From Acidimicrobiales bacterium (GTDB taxonomy: Bacteria > Actinomycetota > Acidimicrobiia > Acidimicrobiales > JABEUL01), in assembly GCA_013044465.1 (NCBI GenBank), contig JABEUL010000275.1:1-8784 (forward strand): 8,784 bases of DNA. The letters run 5' to 3'. The first letter of the stretch is position 1. The number at the start of each line of letters is the position of its first letter. Positions 1 to 6,454 of this stretch are shown here, piece by piece. A program made the position numbers and the translations under genes. The notes beneath the pieces were generated by a model, which worked only from the letters and a program-made list of their open reading frames with translations, had not been told where the DNA came from and ran no database searches.

Positions 1-1510
1 ACTCAGAATAGGAAAGCGTCATAAGAGAATTGGCAAAAGAGAGGTACTATCCCATATGCCGACTTTAAAAACGACCAACCTGGTTGCTGGTTTTATCTAC
101 TACGATGCCAAAGCCGATGATGCAAGACTCGCACTAAGTGTGGCCAAGACTGCCAGTAACTACTACGGTGCGGTTGTTGGCACATACTGTGAGTTAATCA
201 AAATGCATCATAGTGAATCTGCCAAAATTGATTCAGCCATTGTTAGAGCAAGTGACGGAGACAAAACAAACTATAGAGAGATAACTATTAAAGCAAAATG
301 CTTTGTCAATGCCACCGGAGTCTGGTCTGATGATCTGCGCTCGCTAGATGAACCCACTCACCCCCATTCAATAACGCCTGCTAGGGGAATTCACATCACG
401 CTGAGTCGAGAAAAGCTCCCATGTGACATTGCAGCTGTAATTCCAGTAAAAAAAGACAAGCGCTCAATTTTTGTGATTCCGTGGGGTGATCAGACTTACG
501 TGGGGACAACCGACACTGCATATAGCGGTCCAGTTGACAACCCAGAGGTTGCAAAAGAAGAAGTTGAATACCTTTTAAAAGCCGTCAATGATGCCACTAC
601 AGCTAATTTGACAGAATCTGACATCAAGTCAAGTTGGGCCGGACTTAGGCCATTGTTGACTCCGACAGAGAACTCCGAAGTTCATCACAAAGAACCCATT
701 TTGCACAAAATTGGAGCCAAAATAGCAGACTTAGTGGGTATTGCCGTAGATGGGCAGTCTAACGGGGAAAAAACGGCTGACCTATCGAGAAATCACCAAG
801 TTATTATCTCACGTTCAGGACTTATTACTGTCACTGGTGGAAAACTGACAACCTATAGAAAAATGGCAGAAGATACCGTAGACAAAGTTGTTGAATTGGT
901 AGGCAAAGGCTCATTAAAATCCCTAACCAAAAAACTTCCATTAATTGGTTGCCCATCTGAGATCTCTAAATTCCGATTCGGAGTATCTAACACCTCAAAA
1001 TACTTGCCGGACAATGTGGACGCGATTGCGTGGAAACATCTTTTCAATCGCTATGGAACAAGGTCAGATGCCATATTCCAACTTTTTAAGGATGACCCGA
1101 ACAACAAGAGTCCTCTCGTAAAAGGTCTCCCCTATTTCCGGGCAGAAGCAATTTATGCAGTCACAAACGAGTGGGCACTTTCCTTGGAGGACATCCTCTC
1201 TAGACGCACCAGAGCTCTCCTCCACGATGCACAAGCCACAAAAGACTCAGCTAGGGAAGTAGCGGAGTTAGTTGCACCGTTGCTTGGTTGGGACAATGAT
1301 CGAATTAATAGTGAGGTATCAAAAGTAGAAGCTCTTGTTTCAAGTGCACTCCCGGATATTCCAGATTCACAGCGAGATCAAGATGACATCTCCAAGTTGG
1401 CTTCAGTGGCAAATCTAGGATCTATTCGCAAGACCAACTCTTCAACTACGCTAAAGAATACAAAAACAGGTGCACGCAACACCATCAAAGACGAAAGTAA
1501 CGACAATTGA
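1..1510 (+). CDS. glpD: FAD-dependent glycerol-3-phosphate dehydrogenase (GlpD family), 5' end outside window
   Basis: Oxidises sn-glycerol 3-phosphate to DHAP, passing electrons through FAD to the membrane quinone pool. The frame is open from base 2, and the 18 codons before the ATG at 56 continue the family alignment (an RHKRIGKREVL segment leading to GFIYYDAKADDARL). That ATG is therefore internal, and the N-terminal FAD Rossmann motif (GxGxxG) lies upstream of the window. Numbering from the ATG at 56, family segments are VNATGVWSDDL (84-94), FVIPWGDQTYVGTTDT (139-154), WAGLRPLL (194-201), LSRNH (243-247), TVTGGKLTTYRKMAEDTVD (258-276) and a C-terminal DAO_C domain (about 320-435). R198, R245 and K263 match positions I recall as substrate-binding in E. 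coli GlpD. Oddities are extra sequence at about 202-238 and a polar tail of about 48 residues after 436. The stop overlaps the next start by 4 nt. The family call is secure; physiological substrate is inferred. Confidence 0.93.
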   Translation, partial: LRIGKRHKRIGKREVLSHMPTLKTTNLVAGFIYYDAKADDARLALSVAKTASNYYGAVVGTYCELIKMHHSESAKIDSAIVRASDGDKTNYREITIKAKCFVNATGVWSDDLRSLDEPTHPHSITPARGIHITLSREKLPCDIAAVIPVKKDKRSIFVIPWGDQTYVGTTDTAYSGPVDNPEVAKEEVEYLLKAVNDATTANLTESDIKSSWAGLRPLLTPTENSEVHHKEPILHKIGAKIADLVGIAVDGQSNGEKTADLSRNHQVIISRSGLITVTGGKLTTYRKMAEDTVDKVVELVGKGSLKSLTKKLPLIGCPSEISKFRFGVSNTSKYLPDNVDAIAWKHLFNRYGTRSDAIFQLFKDDPNNKSPLVKGLPYFRAEAIYAVTNEWALSLEDILSRRTRALLHDAQATKDSAREVAELVAPLLGWDNDRINSEVSKVEALVSSALPDIPDSQRDQDDISKLASVANLGSIRKTNSSTTLKNTKTGARNTIKDESNDN

Positions 1511-3042
1511 CAACCAAACCTACCTCCCCAATTGATTTTTCACTTCCATACGAAGAGGTGAAATCCCGCTTCCAAGCATCAACAACGGTGACGATATCAA
1601 AAGAGGTTATGGATCAACTGCTATTAAGTGGAGTTGAAATCATCACCGATAAAGCAGCCCTATCAGAGGCTGGACGGGATTGGTGGCCCATTAGTCTCCA
1701 GTGGGCAATAAATGGCATGACTACAGCTTCTCCGCTCGTAATACTAAAACCAACAGAGACAAAACAAGTATCCTCCATACTCAAAATTTGTAATGACAAT
1801 GCAATCCCGGTCACCCCGGTTGCAGGAAGGTCAGGAGTAGTAGGAGGATCGGTTCCGCTTCTAGGTGGTATCTCGTTGGACTTGACTGCTATGAGTGGAA
1901 TTGAAGATGTGGATGAAACCTCCCTCGTCGTCAGGGTCAAAGCCGGCACATTTGGCCCAGATTTTGAAGCTGAACTTCGTGAGAACTACCACCTGACCCT
2001 AGGTCATTTTCCACAGTCAATGGATCTGTCAACCGTTGGGGGTTGGGTGGCTTGCAGAGGTGCTGGCCAATACTCAACACGGTACGGAAAAATAGAGGAC
2101 ATGGTCGTTGGCCTTGAGGTAGTTCTAGCTAACGGAGAGATCATTACTACAGGTGGTCTTGCCCCAAGGAGTGCGGTGGGACCTGATCTCACGGCTATAT
2201 TTGTGGGATCTGAAGGAACTTTAGGAGTAATTACATCAGTAGTTCTAAAAGTCCATCCACTTCCTAATTATGAGAAAAGGGCAGCCTATGGGTTCCCAAC
2301 ATTTCAGGCGGGTCTTGAAAGCTGTCGAAAGATACTCCAGAGAGGCGCTACTCCTGCAGTACTGCGACTTTATGACGCCGCTGAATCCAATCGCCATTTC
2401 GGGACAGGAGAGACAAATGCACTCGTCGTACTTGACGAAGGTGATCCAAAAATTGTAGATGCCACAATGGAAATTGTTGAATCAGAGTGCCATAACGCTC
2501 TTGATCTCGGATTGGAGCCAGTTGCCAAGTGGGTGGAGTCAAAAAATGACGTGAAGGCACTGGCATCGTTAACCAAAATTGGAATAACTCTTGACACAAT
2601 TGAAATTGCCGGAAGATGGAGTGCTCTCCCGCGTTTATATCAAGATGCAATTGAGGAGATCTTGGCAATTCCAGGAGCCCTAGTGGCCTCAGCCCACCAA
2701 AGTCACGCTTATCTAGATGGGGCCTGTATCTATTTCACTTTTGTTGGAAAAATCAATCCATCTGAACATGGAGTACAAGAAAACTCCGAAGAAGCGCTGA
2801 AATTGAATGAGGCTTTCTATCGCCAAGCCTGGGACAGTGTAATGAGTGTCATTAACCGCCACGGAGCTTCAATAAGTCATCACCATGGAATCGGCATAAA
2901 CAGAGCACGTTATGTAAAAGAGAACTTGGGAGCCGCTTTTGGTGTTTTAGAGGATCTCAAAAACACTTTGGACCCTGTTGGAATCTTAAACCCATTGAAA
3001 TTGGGATTTTCTTCGAAATTAGGTTCAGTTGATTTGTCATGA
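1507..3042 (+). CDS. FAD-binding oxidoreductase, alkyldihydroxyacetonephosphate synthase (AGPS)-like
   Basis: The 511-residue protein belongs to the vanillyl-alcohol-oxidase/PCMH FAD fold (FAD_binding_4 plus FAD-oxidase C-terminal domain). The FAD-binding half includes PVTPVAGRSGVVGGS (101-115) and a second cofactor segment, AIFVGSEGTLGVITSVVLKV (230-249). AGPS hallmarks are GHFPQSMDLSTVGGWVACR (166-184), RYGKIEDMVVGLEVV (192-206), SHAYLDGACIYFTF (399-412), SHHHGIGINRAR (457-468) and a TLDPVGILNP end (487-496). In human AGPS the corresponding GACIYF tyrosine and triple histidine are active-site residues; here they are Y409 and H458-H460. AGPS swaps the acyl group of acyl-DHAP for a fatty alcohol, the first ether-bond step. 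Bacterial homologues are less well characterised and may be other alpha-hydroxy oxidases. The start is TTG, forced because TAA lies in frame at 1498-1500 and no other start intervenes. It overlaps the previous stop (TTGA) and has only a weak GAAAG upstream (1493-1497). No N-terminal targeting extension is seen. Confidence 0.88.
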   Translation: MTTKPTSPIDFSLPYEEVKSRFQASTTVTISKEVMDQLLLSGVEIITDKAALSEAGRDWWPISLQWAINGMTTASPLVILKPTETKQVSSILKICNDNAIPVTPVAGRSGVVGGSVPLLGGISLDLTAMSGIEDVDETSLVVRVKAGTFGPDFEAELRENYHLTLGHFPQSMDLSTVGGWVACRGAGQYSTRYGKIEDMVVGLEVVLANGEIITTGGLAPRSAVGPDLTAIFVGSEGTLGVITSVVLKVHPLPNYEKRAAYGFPTFQAGLESCRKILQRGATPAVLRLYDAAESNRHFGTGETNALVVLDEGDPKIVDATMEIVESECHNALDLGLEPVAKWVESKNDVKALASLTKIGITLDTIEIAGRWSALPRLYQDAIEEILAIPGALVASAHQSHAYLDGACIYFTFVGKINPSEHGVQENSEEALKLNEAFYRQAWDSVMSVINRHGASISHHHGIGINRARYVKENLGAAFGVLEDLKNTLDPVGILNPLKLGFSSKLGSVDLS

Positions 3043-4499
3043 ATGAAATTTTGGTAATCGATGTGGGCACGTCAAGTGTGAGAGCGGGTGCTCTAAATCA
3101 AGAAGGAAGTCTCCACGACGTTATTTCTGTTCCAACCCTTCCGTCTACTCCTAGTCCTGGCTTAGTTGAAGTTGACGGGGACTTAATTGCAAAAAATGCC
3201 ATAGAGCTAGCTAATAAGGTGATTGAATCTGTCGGGAGTGTCAGTGGAGTCGCCATTACAAATCAGCGCTCCACATCACTTGTCTGGGATAGAAACACCG
3301 GCGAGCTAGTTGCTCCAGGCATTGGCTGGCAAGACTTAAGAACTGTAATTACTTGTATTATGCTCCAAGAACAAGGATTGCGACTCTCCCCTTCTCATTC
3401 GGGTCCCAAACTTCAGTCAATACTTGATGACTTCGACAAAGAGAGAGTAAAAGAGCTATGCTTTGGCACAATCGATACCTGGATAGCCTGGAAGCTAAAC
3501 GGACAATTGGGAGATCAGGCACTTCACGTTACTGATGTGACTAATGCATCTGCCACAGGAATGGCAACCAGTGATTTTTCCAAATGGGATCAAGATGTCT
3601 TGGCTGCTTTGAACATCGAGGCTTCAATACTGCCTGAAATAAAGTCTTCATCAGACTTTATGGGCGAGGCAAGGGTTCTAAAGGGATCGCCTCCCATTAT
3701 TGCTATTGCCGGCGACCAGCAAGCATCCTTAGTTGGACAAGCTTGCAACAAACCAGGATTAGCCAAAGCTACCTTTGGAACCGGTGGCATGTTGGACCAA
3801 TTTGTAGGTCCAATCAGGCCCGAGTTTATGGATCTTGGACCAAATGGAACTACATCTTTTGCAGCTTACAAATTAGGAAGCTCACCTACAGCCTATGAAG
3901 TAGAAGCCCTCATGCTCTCTGCCGGATCAGCAGTCGAGTGGCTACGTGACGATTTAGGAATAATCTCGTCTTCTGAAGAATCAGATGAACTTGCCAGCCA
4001 AAGTGCCGATAACTCAGATGTATGGTTTGTTCCGGCACTATTAGGACTCGGCACCCCGGTGTGGGATTTTGGAGCAAGAGGAACATTTGTCGGGATAACA
4101 CGTGGAACAGGAAGGGCCGAGCTGGTCAGAGGAGTTCTAGAGGGAATTGCCCAAAGAGGAGCCGATATGGTCGAAGCTGCAGAGGGTGACTCTCAGTTGA
4201 GTATCCCCAGCCTTAGAATAGATGGTGGAATGTCAGCTAATAAAACTTTTGTACAGGCTCTAGCTAACGCCTGTCAGCGACCCGTTGAGGTCTCCAAAGA
4301 ACGTGAGGCCACTACCATTGGTGCAGCCTTTTTAGGAGCCATCCACCTTGGCTGGTACGGAGGGATGGATGAGATTTCAAGCAACTGGTCACCTAAAGAG
4401 GTGATAGAGCCTAACGCACCTTCAAGGCGCGAGAGGTGGCTGGAGGCAAGATCGAAATCATTGAAAACTATTCCGGAACTCTCGGCAATTACGTTCTAG
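3039..4499 (+). CDS. FGGY-family carbohydrate kinase, glycerol-kinase-like with altered substrate pocket
   Basis: ATP-dependent cytoplasmic sugar/polyol kinase of 486 residues (GlpK is about 500). The N-terminal phosphate loop is DVGTSSVRA (8-16). GlpK-like blocks follow: ITNQRSTSLVWD (73-84), GWQDLRT (96-102), FGTIDTWIAWKLNG (142-155), HVTDVTNAS (163-171), AIAGDQQASLVGQ (222-234), FGTGG (246-250) and the second nucleotide-binding segment IDGGMSANKTFVQALA (394-409). Catalytic-base D226, Q227, R77 and W97 are kept. Other glycerol contacts of E. coli GlpK differ: E84 is S78, Y135 is S119 and F270 is M251. The GGKGGTR-type loop that binds fructose-1,6-bisphosphate in GlpK is replaced by a short LKGSPP stretch (214-219), so that feedback is probably absent. 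The start ATG overlaps the preceding stop (ATGA) with no good Shine-Dalgarno, suggesting translational coupling. Glycerol is plausible but not assured as substrate, so no symbol is given. Confidence 0.88.
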   Translation: MNEILVIDVGTSSVRAGALNQEGSLHDVISVPTLPSTPSPGLVEVDGDLIAKNAIELANKVIESVGSVSGVAITNQRSTSLVWDRNTGELVAPGIGWQDLRTVITCIMLQEQGLRLSPSHSGPKLQSILDDFDKERVKELCFGTIDTWIAWKLNGQLGDQALHVTDVTNASATGMATSDFSKWDQDVLAALNIEASILPEIKSSSDFMGEARVLKGSPPIIAIAGDQQASLVGQACNKPGLAKATFGTGGMLDQFVGPIRPEFMDLGPNGTTSFAAYKLGSSPTAYEVEALMLSAGSAVEWLRDDLGIISSSEESDELASQSADNSDVWFVPALLGLGTPVWDFGARGTFVGITRGTGRAELVRGVLEGIAQRGADMVEAAEGDSQLSIPSLRIDGGMSANKTFVQALANACQRPVEVSKEREATTIGAAFLGAIHLGWYGGMDEISSNWSPKEVIEPNAPSRRERWLEARSKSLKTIPELSAITF

Positions 4500-4501
4500 G
4501 A
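4498..4501 (+). promoter_or_regulatory. Shine-Dalgarno for the MoxR gene
   Basis: AGGA lies 7 nt before the GTG at 4509 and overlaps the TAG stop of the kinase gene. It supports the GTG start, which directly follows an in-frame TAA (4506-4508). This is the one strong ribosome-binding site between the metabolic and envelope modules, so the second module can be initiated independently of the first. Confidence 0.6.
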
Positions 4502-4508
4502 AATTTAA

Positions 4509-5525
4509 GTGACTCTAAAAGACAACCCAGACACAGATGAACAAGAGTTTAATTTGGAGAAAATTAGCCCGGAATTACTGTTGAAAGATACGGCGCTTGG
4601 ATTTGATTCGGCATTTAAATTTGCGGTGGATCTATTAGACAATTTCAGTCAAGTTTTATATGGATCACCTTATGCGCTTATGGTTGCCACAGTCTCTGTT
4701 CTAACCGGTGAGCATTTATTATTAGAGGATGCTCCAGGGGTTGGAAAGACCATTTTGGCAAAAGCTATTGCGAAAAGTCTTGGAGTTCAAGCTTCAAGAA
4801 TTCAAGGCCAGCCCGATCTATTGCCATCTGATGTTACTGGATTTTCAATTTTTAATCCCGAAACAACCCAGTGGACTTTTCGCCCCGGACCAGTCTTTTC
4901 ACAAATTGTCCTATGTGATGAGTTAAATAGGACTCCTCCAAGGACTCAGGCTGCACTTCTGGAATGCATGGAAGAGGCTCAGGTGACAATAGATGGGACT
5001 ACGCACTTGCTTCCCAATCCGCATTTAATTATTGCTACTCAAAACCCTCTCTCTCAACAGGGAACTTTTCCATTGGTCGAGAGTCAGACTGATCGATTTG
5101 GACTCTCATGCTCCATTGGATACCCACAAATTGAAGACGAAATAAAGTTAGCAATTAATCACGGAACGGCAGATCAAGTATTAAAGATTAAAGAGATAGG
5201 AGATCAGGAACTCTGGCTCTCTGTGATCAGGACCTCTGGCCTCGTCCATGTATCTGAAGCTGTTGCGAGATATGCAGTTGAAATATGCAGATACACTCGA
5301 GAGCAACCCTTTATTTCCCTAGGCGCTAGTCCAAGAGCGGCAATTTCATTAATTAATTCCGCTAGAGGCGTCGCACTAATTAATCGCAGGGATTATGTCA
5401 TTCCAAATGACGTTCAAGTCATCGCCACAGCCTCAGTAGCGCACCGCCTGGCAGTGGATCCTCCTCATAGACCACAGGAGATAATTAGCAATATTTTGCG
5501 CTCAGTTGCTCAGCCAAGGCCGTGA
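4509..5525 (+). CDS. MoxR-family AAA+ ATPase
   Basis: Cytoplasmic AAA+ ATPase of 338 residues, a usual MoxR length. Walker A is EDAPGVGKT (73-81). The MoxR signature around RIQGQPDLLPSDVTGFSIF (97-115) follows. Walker B is VLCDELNRTPPRTQAALLECMEE (134-156 in parts: LCDELNR, then TQAALLECMEE). The sensor-1 region is IIATQNPLSQQGTFPLVESQ (174-193), with the arginine of DRFG (195-198) next to it. The C-terminal helical lid contains GASPRAAISLINSARGVAL (272-290), whose SPR arginine is the sensor-2 position, and the RDYVIPNDV block (294-302). All ATPase motifs look intact. MoxR proteins are thought to act as chaperones or metal-insertion helpers for neighbouring products; here the partners are presumably the DUF58 and transglutaminase-like membrane proteins that follow. 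The first 25 or so residues are acidic and not conserved-looking. The stop overlaps the next start by 4 nt (GTGA). Confidence 0.95.
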   Translation: MTLKDNPDTDEQEFNLEKISPELLLKDTALGFDSAFKFAVDLLDNFSQVLYGSPYALMVATVSVLTGEHLLLEDAPGVGKTILAKAIAKSLGVQASRIQGQPDLLPSDVTGFSIFNPETTQWTFRPGPVFSQIVLCDELNRTPPRTQAALLECMEEAQVTIDGTTHLLPNPHLIIATQNPLSQQGTFPLVESQTDRFGLSCSIGYPQIEDEIKLAINHGTADQVLKIKEIGDQELWLSVIRTSGLVHVSEAVARYAVEICRYTREQPFISLGASPRAAISLINSARGVALINRRDYVIPNDVQVIATASVAHRLAVDPPHRPQEIISNILRSVAQPRP

Positions 5526-6451
5526 AATCTCTAAGCTTGGCCAGACCGCGTCGTTTCATTGTTCCGGTTTTTGGCACAGTTCCACTTATGCTTGTTTTAA
5601 TTGGCGTGGCTCGGGCGAGTGGCTCGGGCTGGGTGCAGATTGTTGGAGCTTTAGTTAGTGGTGTGATGCTAGCTGGAGTTATTGCTCCATACTTTATTTT
5701 GCGGAAAATTCGAATCCAAATAACCGAGATGCCCCCAACTGCTCAAGCAAAATCGCCATACAAATTTAAAATTAATGCAAATCGCGTTTGCCGTGTAGTT
5801 GTACTCTCTCCATCTGGTGGTCATCGTTTTAAACGAACTAGGCATTTTGAATATCATTCGAGTGAATCTTGCATCGTTTCCAAAACTTCAGATGATTATC
5901 TTGAGTTCACGCCCGGTTATCTAGGCGTCATAGAAAGTCTTTCATTTGAAGTTCTCACTGCTGCACCTTTTGGGATTGTTTGGTGGATAAAGAAATGGAA
6001 AGTTACGCTACCTTCCCCAATTTTAGTTTCACCTCACATCTCTCTTGATTCCAAGGTCCAATTTGGAACTATATCGAAGATTGGTGATACAACTATATCT
6101 TCGAGACGAGCTGCAAACACTGGAAGTTTGCGAGGGGTGCGTTCATTTCAAAACGGTGACACTATGCGTCAGATTCATTGGCCAGCCAGTGCCCATTCAA
6201 CTACTTTAATGGTAAAAGAGCTTGAAGCACAGGTAAACCATGAAGTTTATATTGATCTCCGACTTCCAAATGAGCCGATGTTGGCCGAGGAAATTGCGGG
6301 ACTTGTAATGGGAGCCATATCGACATTTTTGACACAACCTGGAAATCAAGTTATTTTACGCACCTATGAAAAAGGTATCGTCAGTGATGTCAAGATCTCA
6401 AACCCTCTGGCAGCAGGTCGAGCCATGGCGATAGCCTACGCGAGGCAGTGA
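5522..6451 (+). CDS. DUF58 domain membrane protein
   Basis: A 309-residue protein with two N-terminal membrane segments (about 13-31 and 37-60) after a basic LARPRR start, then a soluble region. The diagnostic DUF58 block is at about 203-235: LRGVRSFQNGDTMRQIHWPA, followed by SAHSTTLMVKELE. It corresponds to the family pattern R-x-Y/F-x-x-G-D-x-x-R-x-I-H-W-x-x-S/T-A-R. The family's usual alanine-arginine after the tryptophan reads alanine-histidine here (A224-H225). DUF58 proteins often carry a von Willebrand A-like fold, but the segment where a metal-binding DxSxS would be expected reads YIDLRLPNE (243-251), so no metal site is recognisable. It is coupled to the MoxR gene by a GTGA overlap. 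GTG is the first start after an in-frame TAG at 5486-5488. The function is unknown; it probably works with the MoxR ATPase and the downstream transglutaminase-like protein at the membrane. Confidence 0.9.
   Translation: MKSLSLARPRRFIVPVFGTVPLMLVLIGVARASGSGWVQIVGALVSGVMLAGVIAPYFILRKIRIQITEMPPTAQAKSPYKFKINANRVCRVVVLSPSGGHRFKRTRHFEYHSSESCIVSKTSDDYLEFTPGYLGVIESLSFEVLTAAPFGIVWWIKKWKVTLPSPILVSPHISLDSKVQFGTISKIGDTTISSRRAANTGSLRGVRSFQNGDTMRQIHWPASAHSTTLMVKELEAQVNHEVYIDLRLPNEPMLAEEIAGLVMGAISTFLTQPGNQVILRTYEKGIVSDVKISNPLAAGRAMAIAYARQ
6442..6445 (+). promoter_or_regulatory. Shine-Dalgarno for the transglutaminase-like gene
   Basis: GAGG lies inside the last codons of the DUF58 gene, 9 nt before the GTG at 6455. 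That GTG is two codons after the in-frame TGA of the DUF58 gene (both genes are in the same frame). It is the earliest possible start, and this site supports it. Confidence 0.5.
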
Positions 6452-6454
6452 CAA

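Noticed and set aside
56..58. ATG at 56 as the true start of the GlpD gene.
   Set aside because: The frame is open upstream and continues family-like sequence. The FAD Rossmann motif would otherwise be missing, so the gene must begin before the window.
716..784. Apparent small internal repeat in GlpD (KIADL and KTADL, 17 residues apart).
   Set aside because: The DNA similarity is patchy and the match is only a few residues, so it is easily due to chance.
1614..2668. Several open frames on the - strand and in another + frame within the AGPS-like gene.
   Set aside because: They lie wholly inside a strongly recognised gene, have no family-like motifs, and are explained by that gene's codon pattern.
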